This document shows, in pieces, positions 36,228-45,054 of a DNA stretch of 64,000 bases. Under the pieces are notes generated by a model that saw only the letters and a list, made by a program, of their open reading frames with translations, ran no database searches and had not been told where the DNA came from. The stretch's first letter is position 1, and the number at the start of each line of letters is the position of its first letter. The stretch is from Desulfobacillus sp041396245 (lineage in GTDB: Bacteria; Pseudomonadota; Gammaproteobacteria; Burkholderiales; Rhodocyclaceae): assembly GCA_041396245.1 (NCBI GenBank), contig JAWKYW010000001.1, forward strand, positions 318,081 through 382,080, in the 5' to 3' direction. A program made the position numbers and the translations under genes.

Positions 36228-37411
36228 AGGCAGGGTGGCAACAGACGACGCTAGGCTCTGTCGCGCAAGTAGGGGCAGGCAATCCTGCTCCACAAGGCGG
36301 CGCCTTGTTCGCCGACGGAATCCACCCGTTTTTCCGCACGTCCGACGCGGGGCGCGTTCGATTCGGTGACATCACCGAGTCAAGTGATTATTTGAACGAC
36401 GAAGGCGTCAAGGGCTTACGCCGATTCCCGGCAGGAACAATCCTTTTCCCGAAGAGTGGTGCTTCCACATTCCTGAACCATCGGGTGATGCTGGGCGTGG
36501 ATGGCTATGTTTCCAGCCACCTTGCGACGATTGTTGGCGACGAGACCAAAGTTGATCGGCGGTTTCTTCTTTATTTCCTGAGTACGGTTTCTGCTCAGGA
36601 TTTGATTCAGGATCACGCCTATCCTTCTCTCAATCTGCCCTTGATCACAGGCATCCCGGTGCCGCTACCCCCGCTCCCTGAACAGCACCGCATTGTCGAC
36701 ATCCTCGATGAAGCCTTCGATGGCATCGCCACCGCCAAGGCCAGCGCCGAACAGAACCTCCAGAACGCTCGCGCCTTGTTTGAAAGTCACCTGCAATCCG
36801 TTTTCACGGAGCGGGGGGCGGGGTGGGTAGATCGTACGCTCGACAAGGTATGCATTGTGGAACGAGGTAGTTCCCCTCGGCCGATAAAGAGCTATTTCAC
36901 GACAGCGGCTGATGGCGTCAATTGGATCAAGATCGGAGACACCGAAGAGGGGGGGAAGTACGTCTTTTCTACCGCCCAGAAAATCACCCCCGAGGGAGCC
37001 AAACAGTCAAGGTACGTCAAAGAAGGAGACTTCATTCTCACAAACTCGATGTCGCTTGGTCGTCCATACATCATGAAGACCAACGGGTACATTCACGACG
37101 GATGGTTTGTGCTGCGCCTTGGTGACGGCATAGATTCGGAGTTTTTTTATTACCTCTTGTCCTCATCGTATGTTCAGGCGCAATTCCATACGCTTGCGGC
37201 GGGTGCAGTGGTCAAGAACATCAGCGGGGACTTGGTGAAAAAAGCAGTGCTTCCGATTCCACCCTTGGCCCAACAGCATGATCTGGCAGAGCGGTTCTTT
37301 GAGTTTTCGGAGGAAACCCAACGCCTCGAAACCCTCTACCGGCAAAAGCTGACGGCCCTCGACGACCTGAAAAAATCCCTCCTGCACCGAGCCTTCTCCG
37401 GTCAACTCTAG
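36224..37411 (+). CDS. hsdS: Type I restriction specificity subunit HsdS
   Basis: DNA-recognition subunit, 395 aa, with two target-recognition domains (about residues 1-150 and 205-345). They are separated by the conserved coiled spacer LPPLPEQHRIVDILDEAFDG (about 145-165), and the second repeat is PIPPLAQQHDLAERFFEF. It sets the bipartite sequence recognised. Its base composition is visibly lower in G+C than hsdM, usual for hsdS and compatible with domain exchange. It ends 11 nt before a DUF262 gene instead of hsdR. Confidence 0.95.
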   Translation: MKAGWQQTTLGSVAQVGAGNPAPQGGALFADGIHPFFRTSDAGRVRFGDITESSDYLNDEGVKGLRRFPAGTILFPKSGASTFLNHRVMLGVDGYVSSHLATIVGDETKVDRRFLLYFLSTVSAQDLIQDHAYPSLNLPLITGIPVPLPPLPEQHRIVDILDEAFDGIATAKASAEQNLQNARALFESHLQSVFTERGAGWVDRTLDKVCIVERGSSPRPIKSYFTTAADGVNWIKIGDTEEGGKYVFSTAQKITPEGAKQSRYVKEGDFILTNSMSLGRPYIMKTNGYIHDGWFVLRLGDGIDSEFFYYLLSSSYVQAQFHTLAAGAVVKNISGDLVKKAVLPIPPLAQQHDLAERFFEFSEETQRLETLYRQKLTALDDLKKSLLHRAFSGQL

Positions 37412-37422
37412 CGAGACTCACC

Positions 37423-39219
37423 ATGTCCACCCAACGCTATTCCGTCACCCCGCACCCCATCGAAACCATACTGACTTGGGTCAAGTCGGGCGAGATCGCC
37501 ATCCCGGAAATCCAGCGCCCCTTTGTCTGGGAGGCGACCAAGGTGCGCAACCTGCTGGACTCGCTGTATCAGGGCTATCCGGTCGGCTACCTGATCGCCT
37601 GGCTCAATCACACGGTGAAGCTCAAGGACGGCACCACCTCGGCCGGCAAGCGCATCCTGATTGACGGGCAGCAGCGGGTGACGGCGCTGATGGCGTCCCT
37701 GCTCGGCATCGAGGTGCTGAACGACGACTACGAGACGGTGCAGATCCGCATCGCCTTCAACCCGCAGGAAGAAGCCTTCGAGGTGTCGAACCCGGCGATC
37801 CAGAAGAACGTCGCCTGGCTACCTGATGTGGCCAAGGTGTTCGATCCGGCGGTCAGCGTGTTCCAGTTGGTCAGCGACTATTGCGCGGCCAATGCCGGCG
37901 TGTCGCAGAACGAGGTGTTCAAGGTCATCGAGAAGCTACGTGGCATCGTGCATAACCACGTCGGCATCATCGAACTGTCGGAAAACCTCGACATCGAGAC
38001 AGTGACGGAAATCTTCATCCGCGTGAATTCGGCCGGCTCGCCGCTCTCGCAAGCGGATTTTGCAATGTCGAAGATCGCTGTCAATGAGTCCTTCGGCGGC
38101 AACATGCTGCGCAAGGCCATCGACTACTTCTGCCATCTGGCCGTGGCGCCGGAGTTTCTGGGCAAGATCAAGAAGGGCGACAAGGCGTTTGTCGAGTCGG
38201 AGTTCTTCGACAAGATGAAGTGGATCGCCGATGTGAATGATGACATCTACGACCCGAGCTACACTGACATGCTGCGAGTGGCCTTCACGTCGGAATTCGG
38301 GCGCGGCAAGTTGCAGGATTTGGTGGCCCTGCTGTCGGGCCGGAACTTCGAGACCAAGCAGTATGAGGAGGCGATTGCCGAGGAGTCGTTCGGCAAGTTG
38401 AAGAACGGTATCCTGGCCTTCGTCAACAAGACACACTTCGACCGGATCACGATGATCCTGCGCTCGGCGGGCTTCATCACCAGCAAGCTGATCAACAGCC
38501 AGAACGCGGTCAACTTTGCCTACATCCTGTATCTACGTGGCCGGGCCGAGGGCATCCCGCCGGCCGATCTGGAACGGGCGGTGCGCCGCTGGTATGCGAT
38601 GTCGGTGCTGCGCGGGCGCTATAGCGGATCACCGGAATCGACCTTCGATTTCGACATCCGCCAGATCAGCAGCAAGGGCGTGCCGGCCTACGTCGATGCG
38701 GTGGTGCCGAACGAGTTGCCGGACAGCTTCTGGACGGGGATGCTGCCGCAGTTCATGGATACCTCGTCGATCAACAGTCCATATTTCCTCTGCTATCAGG
38801 CGGCCCAGGCCAAGCTGGGCGACAAGGGGTTCCTGTCGCGTGACATTACCGTGACTGACCTGTTGCTGAACAGGGCCGACGTGCATCACGTCTATCCGCG
38901 CCAGTATCTGAAAGACCAGAACCTGAGCAAGGGAACCTACAACCAGATCGCCAATTACGTTGTGGCGCAGAGCGAGATCAACATCGCTATCGGAGCGAAG
39001 CCGCCGGCCAGCTATTTCAAGGAATTGGCCGAGCAGTGCAATGGCGGTGTTAAGAAATACGGCGGAATTACCGACAAGGCGGAAATGGTGGCCAACCTGA
39101 CGATGAACTGCGTTCCCACAGCATTGTTGAATGGCGAGATCAAGGATTTCAGCGAGTTTCTGGAGGAGCGGCGGAAATTGATGGCATTGAAGATCAAGGC
39201 GTGGTTTGAGGTGTTGTGA
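37423..39219 (+). CDS. DUF262 domain protein with HNH-like C-terminus, embedded in the type I locus
   Basis: A 598-aa protein. The N-terminal DUF262 domain has IPEIQRPFVWEATKVRNLLD (about residue 27) and the nucleotide-hydrolysis motif DGQQRVTALM (about 81). The C-terminal region has HHVYPRQYLKDQNL (about 488), the histidine motif of DUF1524/HNH nucleases. The layout resembles GmrSD or SspE-type modification-dependent nucleases, but the protein is shorter than those. It lies between hsdS and hsdR in one transcription unit, so a second, modification-sensing defence activity is plausible. Confidence 0.85.
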   Translation: MSTQRYSVTPHPIETILTWVKSGEIAIPEIQRPFVWEATKVRNLLDSLYQGYPVGYLIAWLNHTVKLKDGTTSAGKRILIDGQQRVTALMASLLGIEVLNDDYETVQIRIAFNPQEEAFEVSNPAIQKNVAWLPDVAKVFDPAVSVFQLVSDYCAANAGVSQNEVFKVIEKLRGIVHNHVGIIELSENLDIETVTEIFIRVNSAGSPLSQADFAMSKIAVNESFGGNMLRKAIDYFCHLAVAPEFLGKIKKGDKAFVESEFFDKMKWIADVNDDIYDPSYTDMLRVAFTSEFGRGKLQDLVALLSGRNFETKQYEEAIAEESFGKLKNGILAFVNKTHFDRITMILRSAGFITSKLINSQNAVNFAYILYLRGRAEGIPPADLERAVRRWYAMSVLRGRYSGSPESTFDFDIRQISSKGVPAYVDAVVPNELPDSFWTGMLPQFMDTSSINSPYFLCYQAAQAKLGDKGFLSRDITVTDLLLNRADVHHVYPRQYLKDQNLSKGTYNQIANYVVAQSEINIAIGAKPPASYFKELAEQCNGGVKKYGGITDKAEMVANLTMNCVPTALLNGEIKDFSEFLEERRKLMALKIKAWFEVL

Positions 39220-39983
39220 TGCCAAAGAAAAGCCAGAACGAGACATTGACGATGGAGGCAGTAGCCGACGTGCTTTCATCTACCGATAAAGTTTCCTTCT
39301 TCAATGTTTTCTGGAAGACTTGGTCGGCCAATGGCTTTGGGACGCTCGGCAAGAAAGACACCGAGTTGTTAGTGTTCCTTTGCCTAAAGAAGGCACTTGG
39401 AGATAAAGCACTGAGCAAGCAGTACGACTGGGCCAGATTCCTTCGTTTAACCCCGGCGCGTGTGCGGTCAATTCAATTGGAGGCTCACCTTCGGTTCGGG
39501 CATCTAATCGACGAGGCCAATATCGCGCCCGAGACTTTGTTAAGGCAGTTCTTTTCGAGGCTGCATTCTGTTGACCTCGGCGATTTTGCAACCAAGGGTG
39601 GTGTGGATAGCGTTTCAGTGTCATTCGTTGTCGAAGATCCTGTGATCCAGATGGAGATTGATCGTCGAGTAAAGATTGTTGGCGGATACATCAACTTCTT
39701 GAGAAATCGCGATGTGGTCGTGCTTCGATTGTTGGACTTTTTCCGGCTTGTTTCACTCGACGAGAAGCATGACCTGATTGATACCTGGGTTAGGAAAAAG
39801 GCTGTTGAGTTGGATGAAGCCGATGGCCTGAAAAAGCGCGTATCTGCTCAAGGATTTGCGAACATGACGGGGGCGCAACAGTTGTCGGCCTTTGTTGACG
39901 ACTTGGCCGAAACTGCAAAAATTGGGTCTCTGGTCGCACGCTTGAAGACCATCGTTGCCGCTGACAAAGAACGGAAAAGATGA
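39219..39983 (+). CDS. Uncharacterised protein between DUF262 gene and hsdR
   Basis: A 254-aa soluble protein, mostly helical in character, starting at ATG 39219 on the stop of the DUF262 gene (GTG 39216 is also in frame). I recognise no family. Features: a hydrophobic-aromatic stretch SFFNVFWKTWSANGFGTLGK, KALSKQYDWARFLRLTP and a central KIVGGYINFLRNRDVVVLRL helix pair. Clearly lower G+C than flanking genes. It overlaps hsdR by ATGA, so it is cotranslated with the system. It may be a partner, regulator or immunity protein of the DUF262 nuclease. Confidence 0.75.
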   Translation: MPKKSQNETLTMEAVADVLSSTDKVSFFNVFWKTWSANGFGTLGKKDTELLVFLCLKKALGDKALSKQYDWARFLRLTPARVRSIQLEAHLRFGHLIDEANIAPETLLRQFFSRLHSVDLGDFATKGGVDSVSVSFVVEDPVIQMEIDRRVKIVGGYINFLRNRDVVVLRLLDFFRLVSLDEKHDLIDTWVRKKAVELDEADGLKKRVSAQGFANMTGAQQLSAFVDDLAETAKIGSLVARLKTIVAADKERKR

Positions 39984-42373
39984 ACGAAGCCGAAACCCGC
40001 GCCGAGCACATTGACCCTGCCCTCGCTGCGGCAGGCTGGGGCGTGGAAGTAGGCAGCCGCATCCGGCGCGAATATCCGATCACCCTTGGCCGGCTGGAAG
40101 GGGCGGGGAAGCGCGGCAAGGCGCTGACGGCGGATTACGTTCTGGAATACCGCAACACCAAGCTGGCGGTGGTCGAGGCCAAGGCCTGGGACAAGGCGCT
40201 GACCGAGGGCGTGGCGCAGGCCAAGGACTACGCCGGGAAACTGGCGCTGCGCTTCACTTACGCGACCAATGGGCAGGGCATCTACGGCATCGACATGCAG
40301 ACGGCCGTGGAAGGCGAGATTGCCACTTTCCCCTCACCCGACGAGCTATGGAATCGAACCTTCGCCACCAGGAACGTCTGGCGGGACCGGTTCGCCTCCG
40401 TACCGTTCGAGGACAAAGGGGGCTTCTTTCAGGGCCGCTACTATCAGGATATCGCCATCGAGCGGGTGCTGGCCGCCATCGCGGCCGGGCAAGAGCACAT
40501 CCTGCTGACGCTGGCGACCGGTACCGGCAAGACTTTCATCGCTTTCCAGATTGCGTGGAAGCTGTTTCAGAGCCGGTGGAACCTGACCGATGCAAAGAGC
40601 GAGGGCGAACCGGCCCGACGGCCCCGCATCCTGTTCTTGGCTGACCGCAACATTCTGGCCGACCAAGCCTACAACGCCTTCTCTCCCTTCGACGACAAGG
40701 CGCTGGTGCGCATCGACCCTGCAGACATACGCAAGAAGGGCAAGGTGCCGAAGAACGGCAGCATCTTCTTCACCATCTTCCAGACCTTCATGAGCGGGCC
40801 GCCTAAGGATGGCAAGCCGTCGCCCTACTTCGGCGAGTACCCGCCGGACTTCTTCGACTTCATCGTCATCGACGAGTGCCACCGGGGCGGGGCCAACGAC
40901 GAGAGCAACTGGCGCGGCATCCTCGACTACTTTGCGCCGGCCGTGCAGCTTGGCCTGACCGCCACCCCGAAGCGCAAGGACAACGTTGATACCTACGCCT
41001 ACTTTGGCGAGCCGGTGTTCATCTACTCGCTCAAGGACGGCATCAACGACGGCTTCCTGACACCGTTCCGCGTCAAGCAGATTTCGACCAGCCTCGACGA
41101 GTACGTCTATACGCCCGACGACAAAGTGGTGGAAGGCGAGGTCGAGGCCGGCAAGCGCTACGAGGAACCGGACTTCAACAAGATCATCGAGATCAAGGAG
41201 CGCGAGAGGAAGCGCGTCGATATCTTCATGTCACTGATCGATCAGCGCGAAAAGACGCTAGTGTTCTGCGCCACGCAGGATCATGCGCTGGCGATCCGTG
41301 ATCTCATCAATCAGATAAAGACCAGCTCCGACCCCAACTATTGCCACCGTGTGACGGCTAACGACGGCGCCTTGGGCGAGCAATACTTGCGGGATTTTCA
41401 GGACAACGAGAAGCATATCCCGACCATACTGACCACATCGCAGAAACTTTCGACCGGTGTGGATGCGCGCAACGTGCGCAACATCGTGCTGCTGCGGCCG
41501 GTGAATTCGATGATCGAGTTCAAACAGATCATCGGGCGCGGTACCCGGCTCTACGACGGCAAGGACTACTTCACTATCTACGACTTCGTGAAGGCGCACC
41601 ATCACTTCAGCGACCCGGAATGGGATGGCGAACCGGCCGAACCGGAGGTATGCGAGGTGTGTCACTCGATGCCGTGCATTTGCATCAAGGAGCCGCCACC
41701 GCCTTGTTATCTTTGCGGCAAGTCGCCCTGTGAATGCGCAAAAGCCCCGTGCCCGAATTGCGGCCAACGCCCTTGTGTCTGCAAGAAGAAGGCGAAGGTG
41801 GAGCTGGCGGATGGCAAGTCGCGTCACATCCAGCACATGGTGGTCACCAGCTTCTGGCACCCGGACGGCACCCCGATGTCGGCGCAGCAATTCATGGAGG
41901 CGCTGTTCGGCAGGTTGCCGGACTTTTTCACCAATGAAGATGAACTGCGGGCGCTCTGGAGCGCACCGGACACCCGCCGGAAGTTGCTGGAGGGATTGGC
42001 CGAGAAGGGTTTCGGCAAGGATCAACTGGCGGAGATGCAGAAAATCATCGACGCGGAGAAATCCGACCTGTTCGACGTGTTGGCCCATGTGGCCTATGCC
42101 CTGGAACCGCTGACCCGCGAAGAGCGGGCGAACCGGGCGATGGCGGTCATCAGCGAGGACTTCAATCCGAGGCAGAAGGTATTTCTCGACTTCGTGTTAT
42201 CACACTATGTGGCGCTCGGGGTCGAGGAACTGGATCAGGCCAAGCTGACACCGCTTTTGAAGCTGAAGTACCACGACTCGATTCCGGACGCGGTGGCCGA
42301 TCTCGGCCGGCCGGAAGAGATTGGCAAGGTGTTTAGTGGGTTCCAGCGGTATCTGTATATTGAGCCGGCGTGA
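39980..42373 (+). CDS. hsdR: Type I restriction endonuclease subunit HsdR (EcoEI-like)
   Basis: Motor-nuclease subunit, 797 aa. The N-terminal PD-(D/E)xK nuclease residues are visible in ADYVLEYRNTKLAVVEAKAW (about 50-69). The helicase has Walker A LATGTGKTFIAF (about 180), DECH in VIDECHRGG (about 297), GLTATPKRKDN, and IGRGTRLYDGKDYF (about 517). A Cys-rich insertion follows at about 557-603, then an EcoEI-type C-terminal domain. Overlap with the preceding unknown gene shows one operon. Confidence 0.95.
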   Translation: MNEAETRAEHIDPALAAAGWGVEVGSRIRREYPITLGRLEGAGKRGKALTADYVLEYRNTKLAVVEAKAWDKALTEGVAQAKDYAGKLALRFTYATNGQGIYGIDMQTAVEGEIATFPSPDELWNRTFATRNVWRDRFASVPFEDKGGFFQGRYYQDIAIERVLAAIAAGQEHILLTLATGTGKTFIAFQIAWKLFQSRWNLTDAKSEGEPARRPRILFLADRNILADQAYNAFSPFDDKALVRIDPADIRKKGKVPKNGSIFFTIFQTFMSGPPKDGKPSPYFGEYPPDFFDFIVIDECHRGGANDESNWRGILDYFAPAVQLGLTATPKRKDNVDTYAYFGEPVFIYSLKDGINDGFLTPFRVKQISTSLDEYVYTPDDKVVEGEVEAGKRYEEPDFNKIIEIKERERKRVDIFMSLIDQREKTLVFCATQDHALAIRDLINQIKTSSDPNYCHRVTANDGALGEQYLRDFQDNEKHIPTILTTSQKLSTGVDARNVRNIVLLRPVNSMIEFKQIIGRGTRLYDGKDYFTIYDFVKAHHHFSDPEWDGEPAEPEVCEVCHSMPCICIKEPPPPCYLCGKSPCECAKAPCPNCGQRPCVCKKKAKVELADGKSRHIQHMVVTSFWHPDGTPMSAQQFMEALFGRLPDFFTNEDELRALWSAPDTRRKLLEGLAEKGFGKDQLAEMQKIIDAEKSDLFDVLAHVAYALEPLTREERANRAMAVISEDFNPRQKVFLDFVLSHYVALGVEELDQAKLTPLLKLKYHDSIPDAVADLGRPEEIGKVFSGFQRYLYIEPA

Positions 42374-42466
42374 CAGCCACCAGTCCGCGGAGGATCAGTT
42401 CATTTCCCCGCGAATCTACCACTCGGCAAGCAATTCCGGGCGTACTTGAGGCTTTTCCGCAGTTCC

Positions 42467-43102
42467 TTACAAGTGGGTCTCAAACCACCGCGCCGCATGC
42501 TCCGCCGCCAGCTCCAGCGTGCCGGGCTCCTCGAAGAGGTGCGTCGCCCCTGGCACGATCTCCAGCTTTTTCTCGCAGCGCAGTAGATCGTAGGCCTGCC
42601 GGTTGAGGTCGATCACGCCGTCGTCCTGGCCGCCGACGATGAGCAGGGTGGGGGCGCGGACCAGAGTCAGTGCCTGCGGGCCGGCGAGGTCGGGGCGTCC
42701 GCCGCGCGAAACGACTGAAGCGATACCCGGGTGTTTCGCCGCCGCCTGCAGGGCCGCGGCGGCGCCGGTGCTGGCGCCGAAGCAGCCGAGCTTCATGCCC
42801 TTCGTTTCCTTGTTTTCCTCCAGCCAGTCGAGGGCGGCGAGCAGGCGTTCAGTGAGGAGGCCGATGTCGAAGCGCGTTTCGTAGGTCTGGTCTTCGCGCA
42901 GTGTGAGCAGGTCGAAGAGCAGGGTGGCGATGTTGTGTTCGTGCAGGACTTCGGCGACGTAGCGGTTGCGCGGGCTGTGGCGGCTGCTGCCGCTGCCGTG
43001 GGCGAAGGCGACGATGCCGGAGGCGTTGTCGGGAATAGTCGCCGTGCCGGGGAGACTGACTTTGCCGGCGGGGATGAGGGCTTCTTTGTGATGGGTGGGC
43101 AT
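42467..43102 (-). CDS. Dienelactone hydrolase-like alpha/beta hydrolase
   Basis: A 211-aa serine hydrolase. The nucleophile motif LGCFGASTGAAAALQAA and FAHGSGSSRHSPRNR (oxyanion region) are characteristic. The acid is likely in VGGQDDGVIDLN, and the histidine in PGATHLFEEPG. Substrate unknown; this group is often found beside phosphoribosyltransferases or stress genes. It is convergent with hsdR, with about 90 nt between. Confidence 0.85.
   Translation of the reverse strand: MPTHHKEALIPAGKVSLPGTATIPDNASGIVAFAHGSGSSRHSPRNRYVAEVLHEHNIATLLFDLLTLREDQTYETRFDIGLLTERLLAALDWLEENKETKGMKLGCFGASTGAAAALQAAAKHPGIASVVSRGGRPDLAGPQALTLVRAPTLLIVGGQDDGVIDLNRQAYDLLRCEKKLEIVPGATHLFEEPGTLELAAEHAARWFETHL
43042..43063 (-). 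repeat. AAAGTCAG-N10-ACGG interspersed motif, copy 9
   Basis: Exact match inside the hydrolase gene near its start, in coding sense (Lys-Val-Ser). Confidence 0.7.
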
Positions 43103-43152
43103 GGGTGGCTCCCCTTAGTTCAATGGGTAGAACGGATTCGACCGCTGCTAAA

Positions 43153-43191
43153 TCCCCCGGCCCTGCGGGCCACCCCCTTTTGCAAAGGGGG
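43153..43191. repeat. Palindromes, family G
   Basis: CCGGCCCTGCGGGCCA, then CCCCCTTTTGCAAAGGGGG, in the short intergenic region between the hydrolase and amrS genes. The second is a widespread dispersed palindrome. Confidence 0.6.
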
Positions 43192-43203
43192 TTGTGGTGG
43201 TGG

Positions 43204-44283
43204 TCAGGCGCCCATGCGGATTCGCACGGGGATGCGGCGGCGGCCGAACTGGCCTTCGAACTTGCCGAAGCGGCCGGCGATGGGGGTGCCGCAGTGTTCG
43301 CAGTGGCCTTCTTCGGTGAGGTCGTAGGCGAGGATCTGGTGCCAGTCGCGCACGATGACGCCCTTGCCGCAGCCGGGGCAGAAGGTGGTGCCGCCTTCGG
43401 TGTCGTGCACGTTGCCGGTGTAGACGTGGCGGATGCCCGCGTCGAGCGCGATCCTGCGCGCCTGGTGCAGCGTGGCGGCCGGCGTCGGCGGCAGGTCGTC
43501 GAGCTTGTAGTCGGGGTGGAAGGCGGTGAAGTGGATGGGCACGTCGCGGCCGAGTTCCCTGACGATCCACTTCGACATCGCCTCGATCTCGGCGGCGGAG
43601 TCGTTCCTGCCGGGAATGAGCAGGGTGGTCAGCTCGAACCAGCAGTCGGTCTCGTGCTTCAGGAAAGTCAGTGTGTCCAGCACGGGTTGCAGATGCGCGC
43701 CGGTGAGCTTGTAGTAGAAATCCTCGGTGAAGGCCTTCAGGTCGACGTTGGCGGCGTCCATTTTCGCGAAGAACGCGCGCCGCGCCGCTTCGCCGATGTA
43801 GCCGGCGGTGACGGCGACGGTCTGCACGCCGCGTTCGTGGCAGGCGTCGGCGACGTCCATCGCGTACTCGGCGAAGATCACCGGGTCGTTGTAGGTGAAG
43901 GCGACGCTCCTGCTGCCGCCCTCGGCGGCGACGCGGGCGATCTCCCCGGGCGAGGCTTCGTCCATCAGGCGGTCCATGTCCTGCGACTTGGAGATGTCCC
44001 AGTTCTGGCAGAACTTGCAGGCGAGATTGCAGCCGGCGGTGCCGAAGGAAAAGACGCTGCTGCCGGGGTAGAAATGGTTGAGCGGCTTTTTCTCGATGGG
44101 GTCGATGCAGAAGCCGGAGCTGCGGCCGTAGGTGGTGAGCACCATGCCGTCGCCGACGCGCTGGCGCACGAAGCAGGCGCCACGCTGGCCGTCGCGCAGC
44201 TTGCAGTCGCGCGGGCACAGGTCGCATTGCATGCGGCCGTCGTCGAGCATGTGCCACCAGCGGCCGGGGTATTGATCGCTCAT
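43204..44283 (-). CDS. amrS: AmmeMemoRadiSam system radical SAM enzyme AmrS
   Basis: Radical SAM protein, 359 aa. The [4Fe-4S] motif C-x3-C-x2-C is in GCNLACKFCQNW (about residue 90). An N-terminal CDLCPRDCKLRDGQRGAC and a C-terminal zinc-type FCPGCGKG / CEHCGTP hold further cysteines. It resembles glycyl-radical-activating enzymes. The conserved triad AmrS/AMMECR1/MEMO1 is widespread but its reaction is not established. The 5' end is preceded by a family B palindrome. Confidence 0.93.
   Translation of the reverse strand: MSDQYPGRWWHMLDDGRMQCDLCPRDCKLRDGQRGACFVRQRVGDGMVLTTYGRSSGFCIDPIEKKPLNHFYPGSSVFSFGTAGCNLACKFCQNWDISKSQDMDRLMDEASPGEIARVAAEGGSRSVAFTYNDPVIFAEYAMDVADACHERGVQTVAVTAGYIGEAARRAFFAKMDAANVDLKAFTEDFYYKLTGAHLQPVLDTLTFLKHETDCWFELTTLLIPGRNDSAAEIEAMSKWIVRELGRDVPIHFTAFHPDYKLDDLPPTPAATLHQARRIALDAGIRHVYTGNVHDTEGGTTFCPGCGKGVIVRDWHQILAYDLTEEGHCEHCGTPIAGRFGKFEGQFGRRRIPVRIRMGA
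43674..43695 (+). repeat. AAAGTCAG-N10-ACGG interspersed motif, copy 10
   Basis: Exact halves inside amrS, antisense to coding (Leu-Thr-Phe). Confidence 0.7.
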
Positions 44284-44286
44284 GCT

Positions 44287-44361
44287 CGTCGTCCTCGCGA
44301 AGGCGGGGACCCAGCGGCGTTGAAGGAGGCGTTATGGATTCCCGCTTTCGCGGGAATGACG
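44287..44361. repeat. Dispersed palindrome, family B copy 2
   Basis: A degenerate left arm, CGTCGTCCTCGCGAAGGCGG, and a near-perfect right arm, CCCGCTTTCGCGGGAATGAC, fill the gap between amrS and AMMECR1 genes. Confidence 0.8.
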
Positions 44362-44389
44362 GGGTGGGGCGCGTGGATGAGGGGGTGAC

Positions 44390-44941
44390 TCATCGGCCTT
44401 CCTTCCACTTGGTCACCTCGTAGCGCGAGATGCTCACCGTCTCGTGCCAGAAGTTCGGCGGCAGGCCGGCCTTGCGCTTGAGCTGCTGCATGAACTGCTC
44501 CGGCTCGGGCAGGCTTTCCCATACCTGCGGCAGGAAGGTACTGCGGTGGCGGCCGTACTGGAAGACGATGCCGTCCACGCCGGGGCGCAGCTGGGCCATG
44601 AAGTCGGCCTCGTCGCGGAAACTCAGCGCGACGGCGGGCGTCAGCAGCGAAACCTCGACCGAGGTGTGCTCGAATTCCTCGACGCCCAGCGGTGAAAAGC
44701 GCGGGTCGCGGAAGGCGGCGGCGAGGGCGTTCTCGCGCACGTCGTGGAGCAGGGCGCGATGGGCCTCGAGCGAGCCGATGCAGCCGCGCAACTGGCCCTG
44801 CTGGGTGAGGGTGACGAAGGTAGCGCCGGGCTCCTGCAGGCGCGCGTGGCTGGCGTCGGCCGGGGCCGGCTGGCCAAGCTGCTCGCCGATGGCGGCACGC
44901 GCCAGGCGAAGGAGGGTGGAGCCGAGTTCAGTGTCGCTCAC
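44390..44941 (-). CDS. amrA: AmmeMemoRadiSam system protein A (AMMECR1 domain)
   Basis: An AMMECR1-fold protein of 183 aa. GTG at 44941 is chosen because GGAGG lies 8 nt upstream; the longer frame to 44998 extends into the IS region. Family motifs: FVTLTQQGQLRGCIGSLEAH, AAAFRDPRFSPLG, VEVSLLTP and GVDGIVFQYGRHRSTFLPQV. Function unknown; always with AmrS and MEMO1. Its ribosome site is intact just inside the IS boundary. Confidence 0.92.
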   Translation of the reverse strand: MSDTELGSTLLRLARAAIGEQLGQPAPADASHARLQEPGATFVTLTQQGQLRGCIGSLEAHRALLHDVRENALAAAFRDPRFSPLGVEEFEHTSVEVSLLTPAVALSFRDEADFMAQLRPGVDGIVFQYGRHRSTFLPQVWESLPEPEQFMQQLKRKAGLPPNFWHETVSISRYEVTKWKEGR

Positions 44942-44987
44942 TGGACTACCCTCCAATCCTCGGTAGCAGTGGGACTGGTATGGCGCA

Positions 44988-45054
44988 GGGTTATCCACGG
45001 TGGCGGTCGGTCGGCGCTTGCGACGAACCGACCGACCGCCGCGGTGGATAACCC
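44988..45054. repeat. 27-nt inverted repeat in the IS110 left end
   Basis: The left arm starts GGGTTATCCACGGTGGCGG; the right arm is its reverse complement, ending GCGGTGGATAACCC, with 25 of 27 positions matching and a 13-nt loop. It contains TTATCCAC, close to a DnaA box, on both arms. Its relation to the IS is unproven. Confidence 0.75.

Noticed and set aside
42665..42686. AGAGTCAG copy of the interspersed motif
   Set aside because: One mismatch in the proximal half and CCGG instead of ACGG; counted as background.
43108..43135. tRNA-like fragment (TAGTTCAATGGGTAGAACGG)
   Set aside because: It looks like a D-arm but no anticodon arm, T-arm or acceptor partner follows. At best a remnant.
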